The notes: generated by a model from the letters alone, not told the origin. Positions 1 to 9,243 are shown, counted from the stretch's first letter. The stretch: DNA of 64,000 bases from Candidatus Gastranaerophilales bacterium (GCA_028696075.1 JAQVHS010000001.1:124927-188926); one strand, 5' to 3'. Translations and numbers: made by a program.

Positions 1-360
1 TACGCCATCCACCGTCATTGCGAACGCAGTGAAGCAATCCGGTATATATTTGCAGATTGCCACAAAAATACTTTGTATTTTTTCGCAATGACATCAAGTT
101 GTCTTTGCGAGCGTAGCGAAGCAATCCGGTATATATTTGTAGATTGCCACGTCGCTGAAGCTCCTAGCAACGACTTAGAATTGTCTTACGCCATCCACCG
201 TCATTGCGAACGCAGTGAAGCAATCCGGTATATATTTGCAGATTGCCACAAAAATACTTTGTATTTTTTCGCAATGACATCAAGTTGTCTTTGCGAGCGT
301 AGCGAAGCAATCCATAAAGTACTGGATTACTTCAAATGCTTACGCATTTTCGCAATGACC
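1..360. repeat. 186-bp-period tandem duplication of dispersed repeat
   Basis: Bases 1-127 recur without visible change at 187-313, a period of 186. The unit contains 'tcattgcgaacgcagtgaag' and its partner 'gattgcc...gcaatgac', which form imperfect inverted repeats, plus shorter half-units to about 360. Related fragments lie at 2049-2092, 9147-9181 and more weakly near 34177-34260, so this is a dispersed intergenic family. An open frame through it (73-387) encodes only repeated CERSEAIR-type peptide and is not a gene. The left boundary is cut by the window edge. Confidence 0.85.
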
Positions 361-399
361 TATTTTTTCAATAATTTTAATTCCTAGCCCTTTTTTAAA

Positions 400-720
400 T
401 TATAAAATATCATATTCTATAGTTTTGAAGAATTTATAAGTCAATTCTGTAAGCTTTTTATTTTGTGGCAATTTAGAACATATTTCATTTACCATATCTT
501 CATGGTTTACTTTTGAAAATTTATATAAATCACTTATTTCAACGTCTAATGCTTTTGCTATTTTTTGCAAAGTATCGACTGCCGGTGAAAACTTACCACG
601 CTCAATATTACTTAAACTTGGAATTTCTATGTCTATAAGTTCCGCTAGTTTTTCTTGCGTAAGTTTTTTTTGTTTCCTTATAGCCTGAATTTTTTTACCT
701 AAGGCTTTTTTAATGTCCAA
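400..720 (-). CDS. XRE-family HTH transcriptional regulator
   Basis: A 106-aa protein with an N-terminal helix-turn-helix of the Cro/CI-XRE type at about residues 6-62: the order LGKKIQAIRKQKKLTQEKLA, then IPSLSNIERG, then a helix ending in LYKFS. The remaining ~40 residues have no recognisable domain. It stands alone, reading away from the glycosyltransferase gene at 914. The 193-bp gap between them holds an AATGT-tgt-ACATT dyad (786-798) just before the plus-strand promoter, so it may bind there and control both directions. The DNA-binding family is clear; target and signal are unknown. Confidence 0.85.
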   Translation of the reverse strand: MDIKKALGKKIQAIRKQKKLTQEKLAELIDIEIPSLSNIERGKFSPAVDTLQKIAKALDVEISDLYKFSKVNHEDMVNEICSKLPQNKKLTELTYKFFKTIEYDIL

Positions 721-785
721 AATCTCATACCTTTTTTATTCATTGTTCTTATTAAATTATTAAATTAAAAAACACTTATTTTAAT

Positions 786-837
786 AATGTTGTACATTAA
801 TTATATTGTTGACTATTAATCTTTTGCATTATATTAT
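786..837 (+). promoter_or_regulatory. Sigma70-type promoter with operator-like dyad
   Basis: TTGACT at 809-814, a 17-base spacer and TATTAT at 832-837 make a near-consensus promoter facing the glycosyltransferase gene. Just upstream, AATGT (786-790) and ACATT (794-798) form an inverted repeat around TGT. It is a plausible site for the divergent XRE regulator, which is inference. Confidence 0.6.
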
Positions 838-913
838 TGGGTAAAATATAATCTATTACATTAATATTTATACGCTTTGGAGTTAAATTTTTAGAGGAGC
901 CTGAAGTTCACTA

Positions 914-2038
914 ATGCATAACCAACCTTTGGTATCGGTATTTATACCGTATTATAACGACAGAGAATTTTTGATAGAGGCAATTGAGTCTGTGCTTGGG
1001 CAAACTTATAAGAACTTCGAGCTGATATTGCTAAATCATGCCTCAACCGACGATTCCAAGACAATTGCACGGTCTTTTGACGATGAGAGAATTGTACATA
1101 TCGATATGAAAAAGAATTATGGTGCAGGCGGAGGAATATTATTTGAACAGCTTTTGCAAACAGCAAAGGGCAAGTATTTGAAGCTTTTTTGCGCCGATGA
1201 TTTATTATTACCTGACGCACTGGAAAAGCTTGTCGATTATATGGAAAGCAACCCTGACAAAGACTTCGCCTTCGGCGATATGTTGTACGTCAACTCAAGA
1301 GGCAAGAGCCTCAAGCAGACATGGTTCGGGAGCAGACGAGGGTTCGATTTAGACAATGACGAGCTGGACACGCTTAAGCTTTTGGCGGAGGGGTGCAGCC
1401 ATTTGCCGTATCCTGCTTCTATTATCAAAAGAGAGGCATTTGCCGGGATTGATATCGATAAGGTTTTTATCATGCTGTTTGATATGTCATTGTGGATAAA
1501 GTTGTTAATAAAAGGCAAAAAGATAGGCTTTTTGCCGCAAATCGTATGCAAATACCGAATAAGTAATAATCAGGTATCGGGTATAGCAAACAAAGGCACA
1601 GCTATCATCAGGTCTTTTTTTGAATTAATCCCCTACTGCAAAATGTTTCAAACCATCACGGATGTGAAAACGGTAAGGAGCATTTTCCCTGATAATTATT
1701 TACTCAAAAACCTCAAAGAAAAAGATACGGAATATATCCCGTTTATAGTAGCCTATAACTGCCTTTTGTCGCCAAGCAGACCATATCAGATTTTTGGGTT
1801 TGTGGAGCTATACAACATGTTATCAGATGATAATATGAGGAGCAAAATAGAAGCCCGGTTTGATTTTGACATAGGTGAACTTCGCAGGATTTATTCTGTA
1901 TCAAAAATCTTTGAGCTGCCGTTCCCCAACCCTAAGCATATGGGTATAAGGCAGTTGGTTTCGCTTCTTGGCAGACAGTTATTGTATTTAGTTTTGTGCA
2001 GGAAAAACCGTAAAGGCAAAAAAGAATACTCGCTGTAA
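914..2038 (+). CDS. Family 2 glycosyltransferase
   Basis: A 374-aa protein with a GT-A (family GT2) catalytic domain in the N-terminal half. It opens with VSVFIPYYNDREFLIEAIES, continues with SVLGQTYKNFELILLNHAST, and has an ADD acidic motif near residue 96 that would hold the metal-nucleotide sugar. The C-terminal ~150 residues are basic, with no obvious membrane helix. GT2 enzymes transfer sugars from nucleotide-sugar donors to surface glycans; donor and acceptor cannot be read here. An AGGAG lies about 15 bases before the ATG. It is monocistronic behind its own promoter and followed by a dispersed repeat fragment. Confidence 0.85.
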   Translation: MHNQPLVSVFIPYYNDREFLIEAIESVLGQTYKNFELILLNHASTDDSKTIARSFDDERIVHIDMKKNYGAGGGILFEQLLQTAKGKYLKLFCADDLLLPDALEKLVDYMESNPDKDFAFGDMLYVNSRGKSLKQTWFGSRRGFDLDNDELDTLKLLAEGCSHLPYPASIIKREAFAGIDIDKVFIMLFDMSLWIKLLIKGKKIGFLPQIVCKYRISNNQVSGIANKGTAIIRSFFELIPYCKMFQTITDVKTVRSIFPDNYLLKNLKEKDTEYIPFIVAYNCLLSPSRPYQIFGFVELYNMLSDDNMRSKIEARFDFDIGELRRIYSVSKIFELPFPNPKHMGIRQLVSLLGRQLLYLVLCRKNRKGKKEYSL

Positions 2039-2048
2039 TCGGATATTT

Positions 2049-2092
2049 TATTATGGATTGCCACGTTGCCAAAGCCCTTAGCAATGACAATA
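2049..2092. repeat. Dispersed repeat fragment
   Basis: The stretch 'ggattgccacgttgccaaag' followed by 'cccttagcaatgac' matches, with a few changes, the segment at about 150-176 of the repeat at the window start. It sits between convergent genes. Confidence 0.6.
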
Positions 2093-2136
2093 ATTCGTTT
2101 GCCAAAAGTCTACCTAATAAATATCAAAAATATATT

Positions 2137-2601
2137 TTAAAGCTGTTTCATCAAATTCATCATTTCAATCAAAGCAAGCGCGGCATCAGAGCCTTTGTTG
2201 CCTGATTTGGTACCTGCACGCTCAATCGCCTGCTCAATACTGTCCGTGGTTAAAACCCCGAATATAACAGGTTTTTCACTTGTTAAACCTACTTGTGCAA
2301 TACCTTTTGAAACTTCAGCTGCAACGAAGTCAAAATGAGGAGTAGAACCTTTAATCACGGCGCCTAACGCAATTACACCGTCATATTTAGGGTTAGAAGC
2401 CAATTTTTGAGCGGCAAGCGGAATTTCAAAAGCGCCGGGAGTCCATATAACATCAATATTTTCATCTTTGATGCCATGCCTTTTCAGTGTATCAACACAT
2501 CCCGAAAGCAGTTTTGAACTTATAAATTCGTTAAATCTTCCTGCAACAACAGCGACTTTTTCACTGTCGGCAACCAATTTTCCTTCTATAATATTAACCA
2601 T
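2137..2601 (-). CDS. ribH: 6,7-dimethyl-8-ribityllumazine synthase
   Basis: A 154-aa protein of the usual RibH length. It condenses 5-amino-6-ribitylamino-uracil with dihydroxybutanone phosphate in the penultimate step of riboflavin synthesis, normally as a 60-mer or pentamer in the cytoplasm. Seen: the substrate-binding [18 protein letters not shown], the [16 protein letters not shown] block with its catalytic His, and a C-terminal GTKSGNKG. It is alone here, with no ribD, ribE or ribBA beside it and no FMN-riboswitch-like sequence in the short upstream gap. Confidence 0.95.
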   Translation of the reverse strand: MVNIIEGKLVADSEKVAVVAGRFNEFISSKLLSGCVDTLKRHGIKDENIDVIWTPGAFEIPLAAQKLASNPKYDGVIALGAVIKGSTPHFDFVAAEVSKGIAQVGLTSEKPVIFGVLTTDSIEQAIERAGTKSGNKGSDAALALIEMMNLMKQL

Positions 2602-2692
2602 GTTTCACTCCTGACTAATTATTAGTCTAATATTACTACAAAAAGAGCATTGCACAAAACAGAAAAAATTTCTTTATGCATGAACACTCAAG

Positions 2693-3619
2693 CTATTTTT
2701 TCTCCAGAGTAATTGTAAAAAAATTATCCGTTTTTTCCCCTTCCTTAAGTTCAGGTGCAGTGGAAATTGATTTTGATTTAGCTAATAAATCGCTAAGCCT
2801 TGTTTGGACGATTTTACTTGTTATAACAACATTTTGAGGATTATTTTTAACCGTTAAAACCCGAAAAACATGGGGATATTCAAGCATAGCGCTGGTCGTG
2901 ATATGCAAAACCCCGTTTCGCTCAACCGTACTTGAAGCATGATAATGTCCTGCCAGAAGCATAATAACATTCTTATGTTTATCAAGGATTTTAAGATATT
3001 CATCTTTATTTTTAACATAGTGCGTATTACTTTTAAACGGCGGCATAAGAGGAAAATGCTGCACAATAACAGCATTTTTACCGCTGTATCTGGTCAATGT
3101 TTTGTCCAAGAACTCAAGCTGTTCAGGCGGAAAATAGCCTTGTGCGGTAATTTTAATATCAGAAGTCCCGTCCATAAAAATAAACACAAAATCACCTTTC
3201 ACAATACAGTAATAAGGTTTTTGCAGTTTAAGCGCGGGATTATTTGCGTTTAAAAGAGTAATAATTTCCTTTTTACTAAGCCCGCCCAAGACCCCTACAT
3301 CATGATTTCCCAAAGCCGCATACCATGGGGCCTTGATTTTATCAGACAAAGCCAGAAATTTTTTAAATTCACTTTTAACCGGCAGATTAATCATATCGCC
3401 GGAAAAAACAACAATATCAGGATTAACGGCATTTATATCGGTAATGGCATGTTGATATAAATCAAAAGACCTGGAAAGCATACGCCCTTTTACATCAGGG
3501 CTAAAGCTATCCACTTGTGTATCCGTAATATGTACAATCGTAATCTGTGAAGGGTTAGCAGCCCAAACCGCAATACAAAAGGTAAAAACAACAAATATCG
3601 AGAATAGAATTTTCCTCAT
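2693..3619 (-). CDS. Secreted/periplasmic calcineurin-like metallophosphoesterase
   Basis: A 308-aa protein with an N-terminal hydrophobic signal sequence (residues 1-20, ending AVWAA) and a metallophosphoesterase domain. Metal-binding motifs appear in order: HITDTQ, FSGDM, ALGNHD, IVQHFP and AGHYH. The first motif is DTQ rather than DxH, as in some cyclic-nucleotide phosphodiesterase-like members. Substrate unknown. Its ATG overlaps the thiG stop by one base (TAATG), so the two are probably translationally coupled, though no functional link to thiamine synthesis is evident. Confidence 0.85.
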   Translation of the reverse strand: MRKILFSIFVVFTFCIAVWAANPSQITIVHITDTQVDSFSPDVKGRMLSRSFDLYQHAITDINAVNPDIVVFSGDMINLPVKSEFKKFLALSDKIKAPWYAALGNHDVGVLGGLSKKEIITLLNANNPALKLQKPYYCIVKGDFVFIFMDGTSDIKITAQGYFPPEQLEFLDKTLTRYSGKNAVIVQHFPLMPPFKSNTHYVKNKDEYLKILDKHKNVIMLLAGHYHASSTVERNGVLHITTSAMLEYPHVFRVLTVKNNPQNVVITSKIVQTRLSDLLAKSKSISTAPELKEGEKTDNFFTITLEKK

Positions 3620-4392
3620 TAATTTTTACCTACAATTCCTGCCAAAGGCGAAGAAGCGGAAGCATATTCTTTCATAGGGATTCTGCCCGATTCATAAGCT
3701 AATCTTCCCGCCTGAACTCCGAGTTTAAAGGCTTCCGCCATTTGAACAGGATTGCTTGCCAAAGCTATAGCAGTATTAATCAAACAGCAATCAGCTCCAA
3801 ATTCCATAACATTAGCGGCATCTGACGGTACGCCTATCCCTGCATCAACAATAACAGGAACATTAGCCTGTTCAATAATAATTTTAATATTTTCAAGAGT
3901 TTTGATACCCTGCCCGGTTCCTATAGGAGAAGCCAACGGCATAACAGTAGCGCAGCCTGCTTCTTCCAACCTTTTACACAAAACAGGATCGGCATTTACA
4001 TAAGGAAGAACTACGAAGCCTTCATCTACAAGGATTTTAGCTGCTTCAAACGTAGCTATAGGGTCAGGTAAAAGGTATTTAGGGTCGGGAATGACTTCTA
4101 ATTTTATCCAGTTATTAATCCCCATAGCACGGGCGAGCCTTGCCACCCTTATCGCCTCTTCGGCTGTAGCGCAGCCGGCGGTATTAGGCAAAATCCAGTA
4201 TTTATCAGTATCAATATAATCCATCAAACCTGCATGCCCTTGAGCGTTAGTTTCAACTCTTCTTATAGCAACGGTAACAATTTCAGCCCCGCTTGCCGCA
4301 TGAGCTTCCTGCATTACTTTAAAATCATTGAATTTTCCTGTTCCAACCATCAATCTTGATGAAAAAGTCTTGTCTGCTATAGTAACTGTCAT
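3619..4392 (-). CDS. thiG: Thiazole synthase
   Basis: A 257-aa ThiG, which builds the thiazole phosphate of thiamine from DXP, ThiS-thiocarboxylate and dehydroglycine. Seen: LMVGTGKF near the N-terminus, the VAIRRVE strand, the Schiff-base Lys in [21 protein letters not shown], and [14 protein letters not shown] for phosphate binding. Length matches the family. The partners thiS, thiF and thiH/thiO are not in the window, and the upstream gap shows no TPP-riboswitch consensus. It is first in a two-gene unit with the metallophosphoesterase. Confidence 0.93.
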   Translation of the reverse strand: MTVTIADKTFSSRLMVGTGKFNDFKVMQEAHAASGAEIVTVAIRRVETNAQGHAGLMDYIDTDKYWILPNTAGCATAEEAIRVARLARAMGINNWIKLEVIPDPKYLLPDPIATFEAAKILVDEGFVVLPYVNADPVLCKRLEEAGCATVMPLASPIGTGQGIKTLENIKIIIEQANVPVIVDAGIGVPSDAANVMEFGADCCLINTAIALASNPVQMAEAFKLGVQAGRLAYESGRIPMKEYASASSPLAGIVGKN

Positions 4393-4542
4393 AATATCTC
4401 CTAATTTATTATTTTATAAGTATAGGTTACCGCTAAAATTTGTAAATAATTGTAACGTTTTGTAAAATAAACCTTCAGTTATGGCAATGCCTTGCCGAAT
4501 TATTATTTTATATATATAAGATAGGTAAATCAAGGTATTGGC

Positions 4543-4800
4543 ATGCAGGCTACAGTTAATAAATTAGTTCAATTTTGCAGGTTCTCACAAGGTTATTTAG
4601 TCAGAAATAATCCTGTTCAATTGTTTGTCAATACAATCATTGAAGGCATAAGAGATTTATGCACAATGAGCAAAAAGAAAAAAATCGCACGATACCGTGT
4701 AAACCATTTGCAATACAGATTGTACCAAATGGAACAAATCATAGAAAACGGAAATCCTTATAACGTAGCAAAAGGAAAAAATTTAGATCAACTAAGGTAA
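4543..4800 (+). CDS. Small basic protein of unknown function
   Basis: 85 aa, starting at ATG in 'ggcatgcagg' and rich in Lys/Arg/Tyr/Gln. The N-terminal half (LVQFCRFSQGYLVR, LFVNTIIEGIRDL) looks helical; the middle is a KKKKIARYRVNHLQYRLYQM stretch. No family recognised. It lies 26 bases before another small gene on the same strand, probably one operon. The codon use and plausible spacing support a real gene, but there is no functional evidence. Confidence 0.6.
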   Translation: MQATVNKLVQFCRFSQGYLVRNNPVQLFVNTIIEGIRDLCTMSKKKKIARYRVNHLQYRLYQMEQIIENGNPYNVAKGKNLDQLR

Positions 4801-4826
4801 TAACACAAACAGGGTAGGTAACAAAG

Positions 4827-5156
4827 ATGGCATTAGCATCATCACAAATTAGAGAACAGATGTATATCGCTCAAGAACACGACTTGAACAATATATTAAC
4901 TCGTTTAAATTCAATCAAAATGAATTTGTCCAACAACATGAACGATCTTTTAAATGTTGGCACAAATTTAGATCCTGATTCACCTGAAAGCCGTGTTATC
5001 GAAGCACGCCGCCAAAAGCTTGCGCTGCTTGAGAAAAAAATGGATATGGAAATAGCTCAATACCAAAACCGACTAAAAGCAGTCGAATCATTGAGAAATC
5101 AATCAAAGGAAACTGTAAACAGAGCTATTGAAAAATCCTACGGCGGCAGACACTAA
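4827..5156 (+). CDS. Small coiled-coil protein of unknown function
   Basis: 109 aa, almost entirely helical. Heptad-like segments run through about residues 5-40 (EHDLNNILTRLNSIKMNLSN) and 55-98 (RVIEARRQKLALLEKKMDME), separated by a short acidic turn (LDPDSPES). A 'ggtagg' sequence precedes the ATG. Its size and layout resemble needle-, chaperone- or flagellar-export-type helical proteins, but nothing identifies it. It follows the 85-aa gene and ends directly against the convergent miaB gene with no gap. Confidence 0.65.
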   Translation: MALASSQIREQMYIAQEHDLNNILTRLNSIKMNLSNNMNDLLNVGTNLDPDSPESRVIEARRQKLALLEKKMDMEIAQYQNRLKAVESLRNQSKETVNRAIEKSYGGRH

Positions 5157-6482
5157 TCAGTTTTTGATACAGCCTTTTAAGCACCAAAGCAGTGCTTCAT
5201 CTATAGTTACGTCTGTTAATGTACCTATCAAATCGGGTGTTCCCTCAAAGTGAACAACTTTGTTATTTCTGGTTCTGCCTGTTAAAATATTTTGTGCATT
5301 TTTGGGATTAAATTCTTCCACCAAAACTTCAAGCGTTTTACCGACATACTTTTGATTAGAAAGATATGAATATTCCTGAACTTTTTTGTTTAATACAGCT
5401 AAGCGTTCTTTTTTGACGGCTTTATCAATAAACTTGTCGCGCCAGGTAGCGGCAGGAGTTTGTTTCCTCGGAGAATATGCAGCCGTATTGGAATAATCAA
5501 GCTCCAATTCTTCTATAATGCTCACAGTTTCCTCAAACTGCTGTCGGGTTTCCCCCGGAAAACCAACTATAAAATCACTTGTAACCGTAACATTTTCAAC
5601 CTTTGAGCGAATTTTTTTCACAATCTCAATATACTGTTCTCTGGTATATTTGCGGCGCATGTTTTTTAAAACTTCATTTGAACCTGATTGCATAGGAATA
5701 TGGAAGTATTCGCAAATTTTGGGATATTCTCTTACAACCTCAATTAATTCATCAGAAATATCGGTAGGGTAAGACGTAACAAACCTTATACGCAAAATAT
5801 CCTCAATCTTGACAAGCTCCCGCAGCAAATTTGCAAGCGTAACATTTTTATCCTCCAAATCACGCCCGTAAGAATCGACCGTCTGCCCCAGCAAAGTAAC
5901 CTCTTTAAACCCTTGTTTGGCAACATTTTGAACCTCTTCAATAATAGCCTGCATATTTCTGCTGCGCTGCCTTCCCCTTACATAAGGTACAACGCAATAT
6001 GTGCAAAAGTAATCGCAGCCGTCAATAATAGGCACCCAGGCATTAAATCCCTCCGTTCTTACAATATTTTTGCTTTCTTTATCTCTCGAAACAGGGTCTT
6101 TAGAAATGCAAACAACCTTTTCGCCGCCTTCAATTTTTTTAATCAAATCAGGAAGCTGGGGAATATTAAGAGTGCCAAAAACCAAATCAACCCCCGGCAA
6201 TCTCCTTCTTACTTCTTCCTTATCCTGCTGCGCAACACAGCCGCACATAGCAATTTTTATCTCGGGATTTTGCTCACGCAATTTAATCCATCTTCCAAGC
6301 AAACTATAGGCTTTATCAGCCGAAAGCTGTCTGATATTGCAAGTATTAACAATAAGCAAAGAAGCCTCTTCATCGGATTGTGCTTTTTTGTAGCCTAAAT
6401 TTTCAAGCATTCCGTAAATCCGCTCAGAATCAGACTTGTTCATCTGGCAGCCGAGTGTTTCTATGTAAACAGCAGCATCCAT
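5157..6482 (-). CDS. miaB: tRNA-2-methylthio-N6-dimethylallyladenosine synthase
   Basis: A 441-aa radical-SAM methylthiotransferase that converts i6A37 to ms2i6A37 in tRNAs reading U-starting codons. Domains in order: UPF0004 with the three cluster Cys in IETLGCQMNKSDSER, NTCNIRQ and CGCVAQ; radical-SAM core with CDYFCTYCVVPYVRGRQRS; then a C-terminal TRAM-like region (VGKTLEVLVEEF...GRTRNNKVVHFEG). Full length. Related RimO/MtaB are less likely because the GRQRS and MQSGSNEVLKNMRR motifs are MiaB-type. It is monocistronic and converges on the small coiled-coil gene. Confidence 0.93.
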   Translation of the reverse strand: MDAAVYIETLGCQMNKSDSERIYGMLENLGYKKAQSDEEASLLIVNTCNIRQLSADKAYSLLGRWIKLREQNPEIKIAMCGCVAQQDKEEVRRRLPGVDLVFGTLNIPQLPDLIKKIEGGEKVVCISKDPVSRDKESKNIVRTEGFNAWVPIIDGCDYFCTYCVVPYVRGRQRSRNMQAIIEEVQNVAKQGFKEVTLLGQTVDSYGRDLEDKNVTLANLLRELVKIEDILRIRFVTSYPTDISDELIEVVREYPKICEYFHIPMQSGSNEVLKNMRRKYTREQYIEIVKKIRSKVENVTVTSDFIVGFPGETRQQFEETVSIIEELELDYSNTAAYSPRKQTPAATWRDKFIDKAVKKERLAVLNKKVQEYSYLSNQKYVGKTLEVLVEEFNPKNAQNILTGRTRNNKVVHFEGTPDLIGTLTDVTIDEALLWCLKGCIKN

Positions 6483-6564
6483 CTTTAATTCCCGTTAAAA
6501 CTCTCATGTCTATTACAACAAACAAAAAATGAATAATCAAGCAAAACATTCGCATAAAACTTCT

Positions 6565-6593
6565 TTGACTTGCAATTACCACTCAATTATAAT
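6565..6593 (+). promoter_or_regulatory. Consensus sigma70 promoter of the glmS operon
   Basis: TTGACT (6565-6570), a 17-base spacer and TATAAT (6588-6593) precede the glmS start by 35 bases. The short leader leaves no room for a glmS ribozyme. Confidence 0.75.
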
Positions 6594-6628
6594 TTTATTA
6601 ACAAAATATTTATGGAGAGAATTTAACT

Positions 6629-8476
6629 GTGTGTGGAATAGTAGGATATATCGGAAATAAAAAAGTAGCCCCCATAGTGGTAGAAGGCTTAAGAAATCTT
6701 GAATACAGGGGTTATGACAGCTCAGGAATGGCGCTGATTTACAATAATAAAATCGAGGTTTTAAAAGCCCAGGGCAAGCTCGAAAACCTCGATAACTTGA
6801 TAAATAAGAACAAAACAGCCCAAGAAGCTGATATAGTAGGCATAGGTCATATCAGATGGGCAACGCATGGCATACCCAATGAAATCAATGCCCACCCGCA
6901 TGTAAGCAACTGCGAACGTATAGCGGTTGTACACAACGGAATTATAGAAAACTACAAAGAGTTAAGAAAAGACCTTGAAGCAGCAGGCTACAAATTCCAC
7001 TCGCAAACAGATACAGAAACTATCGTACATATGGTGGCAAATGAGCTGAAGACGGCATGCTGCCTGAAAGATGCCCTAAAAGCAACTTTATCTAAGGTAA
7101 AAGGCGCTTATGCACTGTGTGTTATTTCTCTTGATGAACCTGACAAAATTGTCGTAGCAAGAAAAAACGCACCGTTACTTATAGGTGTAGGCGAAGGCGA
7201 AAACTTTGTCGCAAGCGATATTCCCGCAATTATTGAACATACCAAAAAAGCAATTTACCTTGACGATGATGAAATTGCAGAAGTATCCAAGGATGACTTA
7301 AAAATTTATAATGCAATTACAGGCGAAAAAATCGAAAAGAAAATTGAAATTTTACCGTTTGAACCTGTAGCTTTAAGCAAAATGGGCTACAAGCACTTTA
7401 TGCTAAAGGAAATCAACGAGCAGCCTGCCGTAGTCCGCAAAAACCTCTTCGGCAGATTGAGCGCGCCTGATGAACCTATCGATTTAAAGGAAGTAAAACT
7501 TACAAAAGAAGATTTAAAAAACCTAAACCGCATACAAATTATAGCTTGCGGAACCTCCTTGCATGCCGCTATGGTAGGCAAATACATTATAGAAGAATTT
7601 ACGGGACTTCCCGTAGATGTTGAAGCATCAAGCGAATATATTTACAGAAATACTATCACTAATAAAAACACTCTGGTAATAGGGGTTTCCCAATCAGGTG
7701 AAACAGCAGATACCATAACCGCTATCAGACAAGCCAAAGCAAAAGGTTCTCATATCTTAATCATCACAAACCGTGTTGATTCCACAATGGCAAGAGATGC
7801 CGACAGCTTAATATGTGTTGATGCGGGTATAGAAGTAAGTGTAGCCGCTACAAAATCATACACGGCACAGCTTATGTCCTTCTACTTGTTGATGTTATAC
7901 CTTGCGGAGGTTAAAAATTCCATCGACCCTGAAGTATCAAAATCAATAAAAGAAGAACTTATTCAGCTGCCGCAAAAGATTGAAGAACTCCTTTCACATT
8001 CGGACCGAATTGCAAAATGTGCGAAGATTTTTGCTTCTACAAAAGACTTTATCTTCATAGCAAGGGGCATAAACTTCCCTGTAGCGCTTGAAGGTGCGCT
8101 GAAGCTGAAAGAAATCAGCTACATAAACGCAACGGGTTACAGCGCGGGAGAACTAAAACACGGCCCTATTGCAATGCTTGACGAAAGTATGCCTGTTCTG
8201 GCTATTTTAATACCCGGTATTGTATACGACAAAGTTCTATCAAACTCGGAAGAGTCAAAAGCAAGAAACGCAAGACTTATTGCTTTAACCAGCGCTGATG
8301 ATGAGCATTTGAACTCTATATTTGAATACATTATCAAAATCCCGGAAGTATCGGATATCTTATCACCGATTATAACAACGGTACCGCTGCAGCTCTTGGC
8401 ATATTACATTGCGGAATTTTTAGGCAAAGACGTAGACCAGCCCAGAAATTTAGCAAAATCCGTAACCGTTGAGTAA
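6629..8476 (+). CDS. glmS: Glutamine-fructose-6-phosphate aminotransferase (isomerizing)
   Basis: A 615-aa enzyme making glucosamine-6-phosphate from fructose-6-phosphate and glutamine, the entry to peptidoglycan and lipid A amino sugars. The start is GTG with GGAGAGA eight bases upstream. This choice places the catalytic Cys at residue 2 (MCGIVGYIG), as required. The glutaminase domain (1-~240) has HIRWATHG and HNGIIENY; two SIS domains follow (CGTSLHAA, SQSGETADT, GRG-type IARGINFPVALEGALKLKEI), and it ends KSVTVE. First gene of a glmS-small ORF-ruvC unit behind a strong promoter. Confidence 0.95.
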   Translation: MCGIVGYIGNKKVAPIVVEGLRNLEYRGYDSSGMALIYNNKIEVLKAQGKLENLDNLINKNKTAQEADIVGIGHIRWATHGIPNEINAHPHVSNCERIAVVHNGIIENYKELRKDLEAAGYKFHSQTDTETIVHMVANELKTACCLKDALKATLSKVKGAYALCVISLDEPDKIVVARKNAPLLIGVGEGENFVASDIPAIIEHTKKAIYLDDDEIAEVSKDDLKIYNAITGEKIEKKIEILPFEPVALSKMGYKHFMLKEINEQPAVVRKNLFGRLSAPDEPIDLKEVKLTKEDLKNLNRIQIIACGTSLHAAMVGKYIIEEFTGLPVDVEASSEYIYRNTITNKNTLVIGVSQSGETADTITAIRQAKAKGSHILIITNRVDSTMARDADSLICVDAGIEVSVAATKSYTAQLMSFYLLMLYLAEVKNSIDPEVSKSIKEELIQLPQKIEELLSHSDRIAKCAKIFASTKDFIFIARGINFPVALEGALKLKEISYINATGYSAGELKHGPIAMLDESMPVLAILIPGIVYDKVLSNSEESKARNARLIALTSADDEHLNSIFEYIIKIPEVSDILSPIITTVPLQLLAYYIAEFLGKDVDQPRNLAKSVTVE

Positions 8477-8477
8477 C

Positions 8478-8639
8478 ATGAAAGCAATAAATTTACAGCT
8501 TAAAATTAAAAAGAAAAACGATGCAGATTACATCGAACGTGAAATTTCGTATTACGGAAAACCCCTAAGATGGGCAATTGTAGAAGTTTCCAACGAACAT
8601 TATACAATCGATTGCGCAATTTTAAAGGAAGACGAATGA
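8478..8639 (+). CDS. 53-aa conserved-position small protein between glmS and ruvC
   Basis: A short frame starting one base after the glmS stop and ending in ATGA overlap with the ruvC start. It encodes MKAINLQLKIKKKNDADYIE and continues through an aromatic YYGKPLRW segment to an acidic LKEDE end. The tight packing on both sides suggests translation in the operon. No clear Shine-Dalgarno is seen, so it would rely on coupling from glmS. The alternating hydrophobic pattern suggests a small beta/alpha fold. Family not recognised. Confidence 0.6.
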   Translation: MKAINLQLKIKKKNDADYIEREISYYGKPLRWAIVEVSNEHYTIDCAILKEDE

Positions 8640-9106
8640 GAATACTCGGAATAGACCCCGGTCTTGCCATAACAGGATATGCAATCCTTGATTGCGAAGC
8701 GGATAACCTCGCCGTAGTAAACAGCGGGTCAATCCAAACCCCTTCTAAATCAAGCAACGGGGCAAGGCTGCTTGAGCTTGCGCAGGATTTATCGACAATT
8801 ATAGAAAAGTATAACCCTGATTGTGCAAGTGTTGAAAAGCTTTTTTACTTTAAAAACCTAAAGACCATTATGCCTGTATCAGAAGCAAGAGGCGTGATAA
8901 TTATGATATTGGAAAAATATGGTGTAGAAATCTTTGAATACACACCGCTTGAAGTAAAGCAGACAATCACGGGTTACGGCAGAGCCTGCAAGGAAGAAGT
9001 GAAAAAAATGACCGAGATTGCACTGTGCAATGCGCTGCCAAACCTTGATGACGCGGTTGATGCGGTTGCCATAGCCCTTTGCCATACAAGGTGCTGTAGA
9101 GTTTAA
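8636..9106 (+). CDS. ruvC: Holliday junction endonuclease RuvC
   Basis: 156 aa. The start is the ATG at 8636, preceded by AAAGGA, giving the family-typical MRILGIDPGLAITGYAI; an upstream in-frame ATG at 8570 would add 22 unrelated residues inside the preceding small gene. RuvC resolves four-way DNA junctions with RuvAB. The four catalytic acids fit: D7 in GIDPG, E in SVEKLFYFKN, and the DDAVDAVAIALCH pair near the C-terminus. It is cotranscribed with glmS; ruvA and ruvB are not in the window. Confidence 0.93.
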   Translation: MRILGIDPGLAITGYAILDCEADNLAVVNSGSIQTPSKSSNGARLLELAQDLSTIIEKYNPDCASVEKLFYFKNLKTIMPVSEARGVIIMILEKYGVEIFEYTPLEVKQTITGYGRACKEEVKKMTEIALCNALPNLDDAVDAVAIALCHTRCCRV

Positions 9107-9146
9107 TAGTTGGAGTGGTGCATAGTGCAAGAAACACACTATGCAT

Positions 9147-9181
9147 GCCCGTCATTGCAAACGAAGTAAAGCAATCCGGTT
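9147..9181. repeat. Dispersed repeat fragment
   Basis: A short degenerate copy ('cccgtcattgcaaacgaag' then 'aagcaatccgg') of the repeat at the window start, just after ruvC. Confidence 0.65.
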
Positions 9182-9243
9182 ACATAATGGACGAAAAAAC
9201 TCCATCTGAAATTAAAAATTCTAAAAAAATGTATTATTTTAAT

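Noticed and set aside
73-387. Open frame with repeated CERSEAIR peptide
   Set aside because: It is the translation of the 186-bp tandem repeat and its flanks; no ribosome site and no independent conservation signal.
2602-4542. FMN or TPP riboswitch before ribH or thiG
   Set aside because: The gaps are short and AT-rich, and no conserved riboswitch core could be recognised.
6483-6628. glmS ribozyme
   Set aside because: The promoter lies 35 bases before the start codon, leaving too short a leader and no ribozyme core.
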